Shown: in pieces, positions 34,415 through 43,617 of the stretch
Layout of the letters: each line of letters opens with the position of its first letter
Position numbering within the stretch: position 1 is the stretch's first letter
Origin: Methylobacillus arboreus
Lineage (GTDB): Bacteria > Pseudomonadota > Gammaproteobacteria > Burkholderiales > Methylophilaceae
Length of the DNA stretch: 64,000 bases
Assembly (NCBI RefSeq): GCF_020532725.1
Contig: NZ_JAJAVC010000011.1
Span: 408,448-472,447, forward strand
Direction: 5' to 3'
Translations under genes and position numbers: made by a program
Notes under the pieces: generated by a model
Told to the model about the DNA's origin: nothing
The model's database searches: none
The model's input: the letters and a program-made list of their open reading frames with translations, nothing else

Positions 34415-36208
34415 ATGAAAAACATCCGCAATTTTTCTATCATCGCTCACATCGACCACGGCAAGTCCACACTTGCCGACCGCATCATCCAGTTGTGCGG
34501 CGGCCTGTCCGACCGTGAAATGGAAGCCCAGGTGCTGGATTCCATGGATATTGAACGTGAGCGCGGCATTACCATCAAGGCGCAGACCGCGGCGCTGCAA
34601 TACAAGGCAGTCGATGGCCAGATTTACAGCCTCAACCTGATCGATACGCCGGGGCATGTGGACTTCTCCTACGAGGTCAGCCGTTCTCTCGCAGCCTGTG
34701 AAGGAGCGTTGCTGGTCGTGGACGCCTCGCAGGGGGTGGAGGCGCAAAGCGTGGCGAATTGCTATACCGCAATCGATCAAGGGGTTGAAGTAGTGCCAGT
34801 CCTAAACAAGATCGATCTTCCCTCTGCCGATCCCGAGCGCGTGATGCAGGAAATCGAGGATGTTATCGGTGTTGATGCTTCTGAGGCTGTGCGCTGTTCC
34901 GCCAAGACCGGTGTGGGCGTGCAGGACGTGCTGGAATCCATGATTGCCAAGATTCCGGCGCCCGTGGGCGATCCTGAAAAGCCGCTCAAGGCATTGATCA
35001 TCGACTCCTGGTTCGACAACTATGTTGGCGTCATCATGCTGGTGCGCGTGGTGGATGGCGTGCTCAAGCCCAAGGACAAGATTCGCATGATGGCAACCAA
35101 GACTACCTACCTGTGCGAGCAGGTTGGGGTGTTCACGCCCAAGTCCCGTCCTCGTCCCTCGCTGTCTGCAGGCGAGGTGGGTTTCATCATCGCCGGCATC
35201 AAGGAACTGACCAGCGCCAAGGTGGGCGATACCATTACGCTTGCCGACAAGCCTGCGAGCGAGCCTTTGCCTGGCTTCAAGGAAGTCAAGCCGCAGGTGT
35301 TTGCCGGGTTGTACCCTGTTGAGTCCAACCAGTTCGAGGCATTGCGCGAGGCACTGGAAAAGCTGCGCCTCAACGATGCCTCCCTGCAATTCGAGCCGGA
35401 AAATTCCACTGCGCTCGGCTTTGGCTTCCGTTGCGGCTTTCTTGGCCTTTTGCACATGGAAATCGTGCAGGAGCGCCTGGAGCGCGAATATGACATGGAC
35501 CTGATTACGACAGCGCCGACCGTGGTCTATGAGCTCTTGCTCAAGACCGGCGAAGTGGTGCAGATCGAGAATCCATCGCGCTTGCCGGAGCCTTCCCGTG
35601 TGGCGGAAATCCGCGAGCCCATGATCACCATCAACCTGCTGATGCCGCAGGACTATGTCGGCCCGGTCATGACCTTGTGCAACAACAAGCGCGGCGTGCA
35701 GCGCAATATGCAGTACATGGGCCGTCAGGTGATGCTGACCTATGAAATGCCTTTGAACGAGGTAGTGTTAGACTTCTTTGATCGTCTGAAATCAGTGTCG
35801 CGCGGCTATGCCTCCATGGATTATGAGTTTCTTGAGTTCCGTGCGGCAGACCTGGTCAAGCTGGACATCATGGTCAACGGTGAACGTGTCGATGCGTTGT
35901 CACTGATAGTGCATCGTGCAAACAGTATTTATCGCGGTCGTGAGCTGGTATCCAAGATGCGCGAGTTGATTCCGCGCCAGATGTTCGATATTGCCGTCCA
36001 GGCTTCGATAGGTGCCAATATTATTGCCCGCGAAACCGTGAAAGCCATGCGCAAGAACGTGCTGGCCAAGTGCTATGGCGGCGATATAACGCGTAAGAAG
36101 AAGCTGCTGGAAAAGCAGAAAGAAGGCAAGAAGCGCATGAAGCAGGTGGGTAACGTTGAAATTCCGCAGGAAGCATTCCTGGCCATTTTGAGGGTTGAAG
36201 ACAAATGA
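34415..36208 (+). CDS. lepA: Elongation factor 4 (LepA)
   Basis: A 597-residue translational GTPase that acts on stalled ribosomes and affects initiation. G1 is [10 protein letters not shown]3 is DTPGHVDF and G4 is [10 protein letters not shown]. The EF4-specific C-terminal domain ends in [29 protein letters not shown]. It overlaps lepB by four bases, the usual lepA-lepB operon. Confidence 0.97.
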   Translation: MKNIRNFSIIAHIDHGKSTLADRIIQLCGGLSDREMEAQVLDSMDIERERGITIKAQTAALQYKAVDGQIYSLNLIDTPGHVDFSYEVSRSLAACEGALLVVDASQGVEAQSVANCYTAIDQGVEVVPVLNKIDLPSADPERVMQEIEDVIGVDASEAVRCSAKTGVGVQDVLESMIAKIPAPVGDPEKPLKALIIDSWFDNYVGVIMLVRVVDGVLKPKDKIRMMATKTTYLCEQVGVFTPKSRPRPSLSAGEVGFIIAGIKELTSAKVGDTITLADKPASEPLPGFKEVKPQVFAGLYPVESNQFEALREALEKLRLNDASLQFEPENSTALGFGFRCGFLGLLHMEIVQERLEREYDMDLITTAPTVVYELLLKTGEVVQIENPSRLPEPSRVAEIREPMITINLLMPQDYVGPVMTLCNNKRGVQRNMQYMGRQVMLTYEMPLNEVVLDFFDRLKSVSRGYASMDYEFLEFRAADLVKLDIMVNGERVDALSLIVHRANSIYRGRELVSKMRELIPRQMFDIAVQASIGANIIARETVKAMRKNVLAKCYGGDITRKKKLLEKQKEGKKRMKQVGNVEIPQEAFLAILRVEDK

Positions 36209-36951
36209 TGTTTGCATTGTTCATGCTGGCGGTGCTGGCAATTACGGGTTTGATCTGGCTGCTGGATAGCCTGTTCTGGCGCAAGAAGCGTGCTGCCGAT
36301 GCTGCCGACCCAGTGCTGGTGGAGTATTCCAAGAGTTTCTTCCCTGTGATCCTGGCGGTGTTCCTGATCCGCTCGTTTATTGTCGAACCCTTCAAGATTC
36401 CCTCTGGCTCCATGATGCCGACTTTGCTTGCCGGTGACTTTATCCTGGTGAACAAGTTTACTTACGGCTTGCGTGTACCTATTCTTAACAAGACGTTCGT
36501 TGAAATCAATAAGCCAGAGCGTGGCGATGTATTTGTTTTCCATTACCCCCCTGATCCTTCCATCGATTACATCAAGCGCGTCATCGGTGTACCGGGCGAC
36601 CGTATTGCCTACAGAAACAAGCGCCTTTATGTGAATGGCCAGGCAGTACAGACTGATTACGTCGATGATTACAAGTATGTGGGTTCCGGCCTCAACATGA
36701 TTGTCACCAAGCGTTATCAGGAGCAGTTGGGCGAGACTAAGCACGATATCCTGATCGAGGAAAACGGCATGGCATTTGACGGCGAAGTGGAAGTGCCGGA
36801 GGGCCATTACTTTGCCATGGGCGACAATCGCGACAACAGTAAAGATAGCCGCGTTTGGGGCTTTGTTCCCGAAGATAACCTGGTGGGCAAGGCGTTTTTC
36901 ATCTGGTGGAATTTCGATGACTTTGGCAGAATCGGCAACAAGATCAAGTAA
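36205..36951 (+). CDS. lepB: Signal peptidase I
   Basis: A 248-residue inner-membrane protease that removes signal peptides from exported proteins. Two membrane segments (about residues 3-20 and 46-60) precede the catalytic domain. The Ser69-Lys124 dyad is visible in IPSGSMMPT and [12 protein letters not shown], and the late [11 protein letters not shown] motif is present. The first two codons are both ATG; either may start translation. Upstream lepA overlaps, and the small DUF4845 gene follows ten bases later. Confidence 0.96.
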   Translation: MMFALFMLAVLAITGLIWLLDSLFWRKKRAADAADPVLVEYSKSFFPVILAVFLIRSFIVEPFKIPSGSMMPTLLAGDFILVNKFTYGLRVPILNKTFVEINKPERGDVFVFHYPPDPSIDYIKRVIGVPGDRIAYRNKRLYVNGQAVQTDYVDDYKYVGSGLNMIVTKRYQEQLGETKHDILIEENGMAFDGEVEVPEGHYFAMGDNRDNSKDSRVWGFVPEDNLVGKAFFIWWNFDDFGRIGNKIK

Positions 36952-36960
36952 GGAGCCAGC

Positions 36961-37326
36961 ATGAAAAAACAGCAAGGCATGACATTCCTGGGCCTGGTGA
37001 TCCTGATCGCCGTCGGCGTGTTTTTTGCAGTGCTGGCGATGAAGCTTACGCCTTCTTATATCGAGTATTTCGCGGTCAAGAAAGCGATTGCGCGCATTGC
37101 CCACGATCCGGCGTTTCCCAGCATGAGCAAAGCGGACATGATTACCGCCTTTCAGAAAAGCGCTACTATTGATGACATTCGCAACGTAGAGACCAAGGAT
37201 CTGGCATTCTTGCGCGATGAGAACGGCAAGACCGTTCTTTCTGTGGATTATCAGGTGGTGGTGCCGCTCTTTTCCAATATCAGTGTCTTGCTGGATTTTG
37301 AAGCCTCGACTGACAATGCACGTTGA
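36961..37326 (+). CDS. DUF4845 protein with pilin-like N-terminus
   Basis: A 121-residue protein with an N-terminal segment MKKQQGMTFLGLVILIAVG that resembles a type IV pilin leader and hydrophobic helix. The remainder is a small extracytoplasmic domain. This is the DUF4845 family, regularly found between lepB and rnc in betaproteobacteria. Its role is unknown; processing by a prepilin peptidase is possible because of the Gly before Met-Thr, but the usual Glu at position five is absent. Confidence 0.85.
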   Translation: MKKQQGMTFLGLVILIAVGVFFAVLAMKLTPSYIEYFAVKKAIARIAHDPAFPSMSKADMITAFQKSATIDDIRNVETKDLAFLRDENGKTVLSVDYQVVVPLFSNISVLLDFEASTDNAR

Positions 37327-37407
37327 TCGCCGTTGTTGCATGGGCTGCGCGAATGTTTGCGAAGCCTGCCTGTCGCTGCTTCCCATTGCTGTCGCTAGGG
37401 CGCTGCC

Positions 37408-38088
37408 ATGAGCCAGAGCAGCCTGGTGCGGCAGCTTGCATATGAGTTCAAGGATAAAACCCTGCTCACGCGTGCCTTAACCCACCGCAGCCATTCCGGC
37501 AATAATAATGAGCGTCTTGAGTTTCTTGGCGACGGGGTGTTGAACTTCCTGATCGCCCATCAGTTGTATCAGCGATTTCCCAAGTTGCCCGAAGGCGATC
37601 TTAGCCGTTTGCGTGCGCAGTTGGTCAAGGAGCAAACATTGAGCGAAATTGCCGTGAGCCTGGAGATGGGGGAGTTTCTCAAGCTGGGCGAGGGTGAACT
37701 CAAAAGCGGTGGCTGGCGCCGTCCTTCGGTGCTGGCGGACGCGGTAGAAGCCATTATTGGCGCAGTCTTTCTCGATGGCGGCTATCCGGCAGCCGAAGCG
37801 CTGGTCAAGCGTTTGTTCCTGCCACGGCTGGAAGGTATCGACCCCAAGGCTATCGGCAAGGATGCCAAGTCGTTGCTGCAGGAATTTCTGCAAGGGCGCA
37901 AAATCGACTTGCCCGAGTACAATGTACTGGCGACGGAAGGCGAGGCGCATTGCCAGACGTTCCGTGTCGGCTGCCATATTGCCAAACTCCAGATTACCAC
38001 TGAGGGCAAGGGCTCCAGCCGCCGTGCGGCGGAGCAACAGGCTGCCCAGGCGGCATACGAGCAATTGCTCGAAAAAGGAAAGAAATGA
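37408..38088 (+). CDS. rnc: Ribonuclease III
   Basis: A 226-residue double-strand-specific endoribonuclease, which processes rRNA precursors and structured mRNAs. The signature NERLEFLGDGVLNFLI with the catalytic acidic residues and the downstream ADAVEAIIGAVFLDGG are present, followed by a double-stranded RNA-binding domain (about residues 155-225). It overlaps era by four bases. Confidence 0.97.
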   Translation: MSQSSLVRQLAYEFKDKTLLTRALTHRSHSGNNNERLEFLGDGVLNFLIAHQLYQRFPKLPEGDLSRLRAQLVKEQTLSEIAVSLEMGEFLKLGEGELKSGGWRRPSVLADAVEAIIGAVFLDGGYPAAEALVKRLFLPRLEGIDPKAIGKDAKSLLQEFLQGRKIDLPEYNVLATEGEAHCQTFRVGCHIAKLQITTEGKGSSRRAAEQQAAQAAYEQLLEKGKK

Positions 38089-38975
38089 CATCATCTAGCG
38101 CTTTTCGTTGTGGCACGGTCGCCATTGTCGGCCGTCCCAATGTGGGCAAGTCTACCTTGCTCAACCATATTCTCGGCCTCAAGCTCAGCATTACTTCGCG
38201 CAAGGCGCAAACCACGCGCCATCGCCTGCTGGGCATACACACTACTGAAGATACGCAGTTCCTGTTTGTGGATACGCCAGGTTTCCAGCAAAAGCATATC
38301 AATGCCCTCAACCGCAACCTGAACCGTACCGTGACGCAGGTGTTGAGCGAAGTGGATGTGGTGCTGTTTGTCATAGAGCCCATGCACTTGGGAGATGCAG
38401 ACCGCAAAGTGCTGGAATTGCTGCCGAAGAACCAGCCGGTATTCCTGGTGGTCAACAAGGCCGACCTGATGGGGGACAAGGGCAATCTTTTGCCGTTGAT
38501 TCAGGATTTTGATCTGGAGTTTCCATTTACCGGCATCATTCCGGTAAGCGCCAAGAAGAATCTTTATCTCGACGAGCTACTCGCCGCCGTCCGTGAGCAC
38601 CTGCCAGAACAGGCAGCGATTTATGGCGAGGATGAACTGACCGACCGCAATGAGCGATTCCTGGCGGCCGAAATGCTGCGCGAGAAGATTTTCCGCCTGC
38701 TCGGTGACGAGGTGCCTTATTCCGTGGCGGTGGAGATCGAGAAGTTTGAGCAGGAGGGCAACCTGCGGCGTATCCATGCCGCGATCATCGTCGACAAGGA
38801 TAGCCAGAAGCCCATGCTGATCGGCAAGGGCGGCGAAAAGCTCAAACGCATCTCCACGGAGGCGCGCCAGGATATGGAAAAACTGTTTGGCGGCAAGGTA
38901 TGGCTGGAAACCTGGGTCAAGGTCAAAGGCGGCTGGGCCGATGACGAGCGCGCCCTTAAGTCGCTAGGCTACTGA
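38085..38975 (+). CDS. era: GTPase Era
   Basis: A 296-residue GTPase needed for 30S maturation. G1 is GRPNVGKST (about residues 16-24), G3 is DTPGF, G4 is NKADLM. The C-terminal KH domain includes IHAAIIVDKDSQKPMLIGKGG, which binds the 3' end of 16S rRNA. It follows rnc by overlap, as in most proteobacteria. The pagP-like gene is inserted on the opposite strand between era and recO. Confidence 0.97.
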   Translation: MTSSSAFRCGTVAIVGRPNVGKSTLLNHILGLKLSITSRKAQTTRHRLLGIHTTEDTQFLFVDTPGFQQKHINALNRNLNRTVTQVLSEVDVVLFVIEPMHLGDADRKVLELLPKNQPVFLVVNKADLMGDKGNLLPLIQDFDLEFPFTGIIPVSAKKNLYLDELLAAVREHLPEQAAIYGEDELTDRNERFLAAEMLREKIFRLLGDEVPYSVAVEIEKFEQEGNLRRIHAAIIVDKDSQKPMLIGKGGEKLKRISTEARQDMEKLFGGKVWLETWVKVKGGWADDERALKSLGY

Positions 38976-38978
38976 CGG

Positions 38979-39533
38979 CTAGAAACTGGCCCTGGACCAG
39001 AAGAACAGGATGTTGCCGTTTCCCCTGCCGCCCGGGACATAGCTAGTGTTGAGCGAGTATTGCTGGTAGTTGACGGATGCAATCGGCAATACGCCGGGAA
39101 TGGGAAAATTCCTGTAGATATCTGCGCGCGAGGTGATAAAGGCCGTATAGCCAACGCCGGCATGCAGGCCTGATACGGGGCCAAACATCCATTGATGGCC
39201 GTAGCCCAACATGGGTTGCACCTTGCTGTGCGAATCGGAGAACGCCATCAGGTAGAGGCCTTCCCAATTGCCAGCCGCATTGTATCGGCTGCGCCCATAG
39301 CCCAGGCCCCAGGTGAATTCGCGGAACGAATCGATTTTATCGTCGTCGTAGGCAAACCGGAGATGGTGGGTCCACAATGGCAGGTATAAATCCTGGCTGC
39401 CCGTCTCCCAGATGTCAGTGATACGCTCACATGACTTGTCAACCCAGGTATAGTCCGTATTACAGGAAGCCTGTGCTGAAAAGGGGAGCAGCAAGGTGCT
39501 GCTGGCAGCTAAAAAAGTGTGCTTGATCTTCAT
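38979..39533 (-). CDS. pagP: Lipid A palmitoyltransferase PagP
   Basis: A 184-residue outer-membrane enzyme that moves a palmitoyl chain from a phospholipid to lipid A. A signal peptide of about 22 residues (cut near SAQAS) is followed by a short amphipathic helix and an eight-stranded barrel ending in Phe. The catalytic residues known from E. coli align with His57 (THHLRFAYD) and Asp100-Ser101 (AFSDSHSK); LPIASV and NGNILFFW also match. It is on the minus strand between era and recO, which are normally adjacent in betaproteobacteria, with its stop codon three bases from the era stop codon. Confidence 0.9.
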   Translation of the reverse strand: MKIKHTFLAASSTLLLPFSAQASCNTDYTWVDKSCERITDIWETGSQDLYLPLWTHHLRFAYDDDKIDSFREFTWGLGYGRSRYNAAGNWEGLYLMAFSDSHSKVQPMLGYGHQWMFGPVSGLHAGVGYTAFITSRADIYRNFPIPGVLPIASVNYQQYSLNTSYVPGGRGNGNILFFWSRASF

Positions 39534-39664
39534 GAGTGAAATGCCTGAACGTTTAATACATCAACTAGGCCTGACAGCGTAATGCTGCAAAAGGTTTCTC
39601 TTGTCTTTTCGGCCCTGAGATAAAATGCATCCTGCTTCTCATCCGATTATCTGAAATAGCTAGA

Positions 39665-40399
39665 ATGGCCGCCAGCAATCTTCATCGCCAAGACAATCAG
39701 CCGGTTTACGTGCTGCATACCTATCCGTTCAAGGAAACCAGCCTGGTTGTGGAATTATTCAGCCGCGAGTTTGGCCGTGTGGCGGCGGTTGCCAGGGGCG
39801 CCAGGCGCCCACGCTCGGCGATGCGCGGCATGTTGCAGGCATTCCAGCCCTTGCAGGCAACCTGGTCCGGCAAGGCCGAGCTCAAGAATCTGCACGGCAT
39901 GGAGTGGGGTGCCGGCTTGTTGCTGCTGCGCGGTGAGGCATTGATGTGCGGTTTTTACCTTAACGAATTGCTGCTGCGCCTGTTGCTGCGAGAGGACGGG
40001 CACGATGCCTTGTTCGATTACTACAGCCAGACCTTGCGCATCCTGGCGCAGGACCAAGTGCTGCCCGCGACAACCTTGCGCCGCTTCGAGCTCAAGATGC
40101 TGCAGGAACTGGGCTATGCCGTGCCGCTCGAGCATGATGCCAGCGGTGAGGCTATCCAGTCTGGGCATCAATATGTCTATGTGGCCGAGCAGGGCGCATT
40201 GCGTAGCAGCCAGCATGCGGCACAGGCAAATGGCGTACAATTGTCCGGTAAGGCCCTGCTGGACATGGCGCAGGATGATTACACCGACACGCAGACCCAG
40301 CAGCAAAGCAAGCAGTTGATGCGCGCCTTGCTGGCGCATTACCTGGGCGAGAAACCTCTACATACGCGACAATTACTCATGGATTTGCAGGCATTATGA
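39665..40399 (+). CDS. recO: DNA repair protein RecO
   Basis: A 244-residue RecO, which loads RecA onto SSB-coated DNA with RecR. The N-terminal OB fold begins [22 protein letters not shown] and contains [12 protein letters not shown]; the helical C-terminal region follows. Zinc-binding cysteines seen in some RecO proteins are absent, as in E. coli. pdxJ overlaps its end by four bases. Confidence 0.95.
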   Translation: MAASNLHRQDNQPVYVLHTYPFKETSLVVELFSREFGRVAAVARGARRPRSAMRGMLQAFQPLQATWSGKAELKNLHGMEWGAGLLLLRGEALMCGFYLNELLLRLLLREDGHDALFDYYSQTLRILAQDQVLPATTLRRFELKMLQELGYAVPLEHDASGEAIQSGHQYVYVAEQGALRSSQHAAQANGVQLSGKALLDMAQDDYTDTQTQQQSKQLMRALLAHYLGEKPLHTRQLLMDLQAL

Positions 40400-41118
40400 A
40401 ACTAGGCGTCAATATTGATCATGTAGCCACCCTGCGTCAGGCGCGTGGCACCCAATACCCAAGTGTGGTGCAGGCAGCCTTGCGCGCCGAGGAAGCCGGC
40501 GCGGACAGCATCACTATCCATTTGCGCGAGGACAGGCGCCATATCCAGGATGCCGACGTGTTCGCGCTGCGTCCCTTGCTGCAAACCAAGATGAACCTGG
40601 AAATGGCAGTGACCGATGAAATGGTGGACATTGCGCTCAAGGTCATGCCGCAGGATGTCTGTCTGGTGCCGGAGCGCCGTGAGGAACGCACCACCGAAGG
40701 TGGGTTGGATGTGTCTGGCAATCTCGGCACTATCAAGTCTGCCTGTACGACACTGGACAATGCGGGTATCCGCGTTTCCCTGTTCATCGGGCCAGACCTG
40801 GTGCAGGTTGAAGCTGCCAAGGCTGCAGGCGCCCCTGTCATAGAGATCCATACCGGCGCGTTTGCCGACGCGAAGACAGAAGCGGAGAAGAACACTGAAT
40901 TACAACGCATCCGCATGGCGGTGGATCACGGTTTGGCGCTGGGCCTGACAGTGAATGCCGGTCATGGCCTCAATATTCACAATGTGCATGAGATCGTCGG
41001 CATTCCGGGGATTGAAGAACTCAATATCGGCCATGCCATTGTCGCGCATGCCCTGTTTGTGGGCTGGGAATACGCGGTGCGGGAGATGAAGGCCCTGATC
41101 GTGCAAAAATCAAATTAA
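40396..41118 (+). CDS. pdxJ: Pyridoxine 5'-phosphate synthase
   Basis: A 240-residue TIM-barrel enzyme that condenses 3-amino-2-oxopropyl phosphate with deoxyxylulose phosphate in vitamin B6 synthesis. Signatures include [40 protein letters not shown] and NAGHGLN. It lies between recO and acpS, the standard proteobacterial order. Confidence 0.97.
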   Translation: MKLGVNIDHVATLRQARGTQYPSVVQAALRAEEAGADSITIHLREDRRHIQDADVFALRPLLQTKMNLEMAVTDEMVDIALKVMPQDVCLVPERREERTTEGGLDVSGNLGTIKSACTTLDNAGIRVSLFIGPDLVQVEAAKAAGAPVIEIHTGAFADAKTEAEKNTELQRIRMAVDHGLALGLTVNAGHGLNIHNVHEIVGIPGIEELNIGHAIVAHALFVGWEYAVREMKALIVQKSN

Positions 41119-41128
41119 GCATGCAGGC

Positions 41129-41509
41129 ATGATTTACGGGATAGGCACGGATATTGTCGAGGTTGTGCGCATAGAGGAATCGCTCAGCCGCTTTGGCGAT
41201 GCGTTTGCCAAGCGCATTCTCAATGCCGACGAGTGGCACGAATATGCGTCCAGCCGGGTAAAGGCCAGGTTCCTCGCCAAACGCTTTGCGGCAAAGGAAG
41301 CCTTTGCCAAAGCCCTGGGCACGGGTATTCGCGGTGCTGCCAGTTTTGAGAATATCGGCATCGGGCACGATGCGCTGGGCAAGCCGGAATTCCAGCTCGC
41401 CCCCGCCTTGCAGCAATGGCTGGCGGAAAAGGGGGTGGGTAGCCTGCATCTTTCCATCAGTGATGAAAAAGCCCTTGCCGCTGCCTTTGTCGTATTGGAA
41501 AAAGCCTGA
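41129..41509 (+). CDS. acpS: Holo-[acyl-carrier-protein] synthase
   Basis: A 126-residue phosphopantetheinyl transferase that activates acyl carrier protein for fatty acid synthesis. The magnesium-binding Asp is in GIGTDIVEV and the Glu in RFAAKEAFAKALGTG. The downstream adhesin-like gene starts four bases after its stop codon. Confidence 0.96.
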   Translation: MIYGIGTDIVEVVRIEESLSRFGDAFAKRILNADEWHEYASSRVKARFLAKRFAAKEAFAKALGTGIRGAASFENIGIGHDALGKPEFQLAPALQQWLAEKGVGSLHLSISDEKALAAAFVVLEKA

Positions 41510-41512
41510 GTG

Positions 41513-42430
41513 ATGCGTAGTGTATGGTTCGGATTTCTGTTGCTGGCGGGAGTGGCTGCCCATGCCGAGCAATGGGACCTGATGGGAGAAAGCAATGTCG
41601 GCAGGCATTATGTTGATCCAGGCACTATGGTGCGTGATACTGCCGGGAAAAAGTTCACTATGCATACCAAAGTGGAGCAGCCCGACAGCGCCATCTGGGT
41701 TACTACCATGCAGGTGGATTGCCGGGCACAGCGGTTCAGCTACCTTAGCGGCTATCAACTCAAGGACGGCAAGCAGGTAGTCAAGTTCGATGCTCCGCGC
41801 GCGCAAGGGCCGATCAGTGCAGGGTCACTGCCGGACCAGCTACAGCAGAAATATTGCGTTGCGGCTGCACCGGCAGCAAGATCGACGCAATGGGAAATCG
41901 TGAGCAACAGCAATACCGGCGAGGTTGCATTTGACCGCGCCTCCTTGCAGCAACATACCGCACATGAATTTACCGTGAATACACGGGTCAAGCCGTTTAA
42001 TAAAAATGAACAGACCTTGAGCACGCTGCGCCTGGATTGCAGCCTGAACACCTTCAAATTGCTGCAGGCGCAAAAAATGCGGGACGGCAAGACCGAAGCC
42101 TTGTTTGACAAGCCACAGCCAGCTGCACCCGTGAATAAATCTGCAACCGTCCAGCAGCTTGCCCGGGCGATTTGCAGCCCGCCTGCCAAGCCTGCGCGCA
42201 ACCCGTTCCAGGATGATGCCTGCAAGGGCATATTGAACGATCTCCAATCGCTGGAAAAACGGGTGCAGGCCGACGTGGATGCCAGTGCTCTGTATTGCGA
42301 CACTATGCAGAAATATCTCGATCAACTTGCCGGCATTGCCGATGCTGTCGAAAAAAACCGCTGTGATATCCATAGCCTGGACCAGTACCAGCGCCAGATT
42401 CGCGCTGCCGGATGTGAGGATTCGCGATGA
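41513..42430 (+). CDS. Exported protein with two tandem surface-adhesin E-like domains
   Basis: A 305-residue secreted protein with a signal peptide cut near AAHAEQ. Two homologous segments follow: the first begins WDLMGESNVGRHYVDPGT (about residues 21-115) and the second WEIVSNSNTGEVAFDRAS (about 126-215). Each has the same Val/Thr-rich strands, a conserved Cys (QVDCRAQRF, RLDCSLNTF) and a KDGK or RDGK turn. This resembles the surface-adhesin protein E domain of small Haemophilus-type proteins, duplicated. A Cys-containing helical tail follows. The ATG at 41513 is preferred over the GTG at 41510. Function unknown. Confidence 0.72.
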   Translation: MRSVWFGFLLLAGVAAHAEQWDLMGESNVGRHYVDPGTMVRDTAGKKFTMHTKVEQPDSAIWVTTMQVDCRAQRFSYLSGYQLKDGKQVVKFDAPRAQGPISAGSLPDQLQQKYCVAAAPAARSTQWEIVSNSNTGEVAFDRASLQQHTAHEFTVNTRVKPFNKNEQTLSTLRLDCSLNTFKLLQAQKMRDGKTEALFDKPQPAAPVNKSATVQQLARAICSPPAKPARNPFQDDACKGILNDLQSLEKRVQADVDASALYCDTMQKYLDQLAGIADAVEKNRCDIHSLDQYQRQIRAAGCEDSR

Positions 42431-43221
42431 CCGGCCCGCTTGATTTCGATTGGGAGCGTCGCTTTGGCGGCGTGCGCAGGCTCTATGGGGAATCGGCATT
42501 GCAGCGCTTCCGGCAAGCCCATGTTTGCGTCATCGGCATGGGCGGCGTGGGTTCCTGGGCGGTGGAAGCATTGGCACGCAGTGCAATCGGAAAATTCACC
42601 CTGATCGACCTCGACAATATTGCCGAATCCAATGTCAATCGCCAGTTGCATGCAGTCGAAGGGGCGTTTGGCCAGGCCAAGGTGGCCGCCATGGCTGAGC
42701 GCATACATGCCATCAATCCCTTGGCACAAACTCGGGAAATCGAGGACTTCATAACGCCCAATAATTTGGATGCAATGCTGGACCCGAAAGTTGACGCGGT
42801 TCTGGATGCGATAGATGACGCCCGGGCTAAAGTGGCCTTGGCAGCCTGGTGCCGTCAACATGATATTCCACTGGTGATGGCCGGTGGAGCGGGAGGACGG
42901 GTCGACCCGATACGCATCAGGGTGGCGGACCTGGCCGAGGTCCATGGCGACAGGTTACTGGCAAAAGTGCGCAACCAGTTACGCCGGGATCACGGCTTTC
43001 CTAAAGGTACGGATGGCAAGAAGAAAGTACAGAAATTTGGCATTAGCTGCATCTATTCCGATGAGCCGGTTCAGCAGCCGGATGCCAGCTGTGTTGCCGA
43101 TGCTGGCGGGGTGACAGGATTGAACTGTGCCGGCTATGGATCCTCGGTTGCCGTGACGGCGCCCTGTGGTATGGCTGCCGCGGCTGTTGTGCTCAAGGTG
43201 CTGGCAAGTCGTTCGCGTTAG
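42427..43221 (+). CDS. tcdA: tRNA threonylcarbamoyladenosine dehydratase
   Basis: A 264-residue E1/ThiF-like enzyme (CsdL/YgdL) that cyclises t6A in tRNA to ct6A using ATP. It begins WERRFGGVRRLYG, has the nucleotide-binding VIGMGGVGSWAVEALARS, the Asp-rich LIDLDNIAESNVNRQ and the late ISCIYSDEP. It overlaps the adhesin-like gene by four bases. Its stop codon overlaps that of the convergent small gene. Confidence 0.95.
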   Translation: MTGPLDFDWERRFGGVRRLYGESALQRFRQAHVCVIGMGGVGSWAVEALARSAIGKFTLIDLDNIAESNVNRQLHAVEGAFGQAKVAAMAERIHAINPLAQTREIEDFITPNNLDAMLDPKVDAVLDAIDDARAKVALAAWCRQHDIPLVMAGGAGGRVDPIRIRVADLAEVHGDRLLAKVRNQLRRDHGFPKGTDGKKKVQKFGISCIYSDEPVQQPDASCVADAGGVTGLNCAGYGSSVAVTAPCGMAAAAVVLKVLASRSR

Positions 43222-43481
43222 CTTGAGATTTTGCGTTCGTATTCAGGAAAATAGCGCGAAATTACCGAAAGGTCGAAACTGCGCAGGATGCTGGTGTTGG
43301 GTTCGCGTTCCAGCAGGAACTCGAAAGAGCGCCTGACCAACTCTTCGCTATCAAAACGCCCTTGGCTCAGCTTGTCTACATATTCCGGGGCTACTGTGAC
43401 GCGATGCGACGTAAAAGATGTTGCTTCAACCGCTACTTCAAAAATGCTTGCATCAAGCTTGTTGATCGTGATCTTGGCCAT
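43218..43481 (-). CDS. Small conserved-looking soluble protein, unknown
   Basis: An 87-residue protein (MAKITINKLDASIFEV...) with mixed strand and helix character and no signal peptide or membrane segment. It contains LVRRSFEFLLEREPN and SRYFPEYERKI. AAGGGG lies six bases upstream of the ATG at 43481, which decides that start over the ATG at 43487, directly abutting it. The stop codon overlaps that of tcdA on the other strand by two to four bases. Family not recognised. Confidence 0.7.
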   Translation of the reverse strand: MAKITINKLDASIFEVAVEATSFTSHRVTVAPEYVDKLSQGRFDSEELVRRSFEFLLEREPNTSILRSFDLSVISRYFPEYERKISS

Positions 43482-43552
43482 CGTCATCCCCTTTTATGAA
43501 CAGGGCCTTTATGTGAGATGGGCATAGTGTAGCTTGAAAGTTCTTCATTTAC

Positions 43553-43591
43553 ATAAAAAATCAGCCACCTGCCATACAAGCCAGGTGGCTG
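43553..43591 (-). terminator. Terminator of the first TetR-block TonB receptor
   Basis: CAGCCACCTG and CAGGTGGCTG form a perfect 10-bp stem with a ten-base loop (43562-43591). On the minus strand a run of six T residues follows. It ends the transcript of the TonB-dependent receptor whose stop codon is at 43618. Confidence 0.88.
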
Positions 43592-43617
43592 TTTCCCTTT
43601 AACTGACCAGGCCGGGT

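Noticed and set aside
36073-37386. 437-codon minus-strand frame opposite lepB and DUF4845
   Set aside because: It spans three clear plus-strand genes and resembles no protein family.
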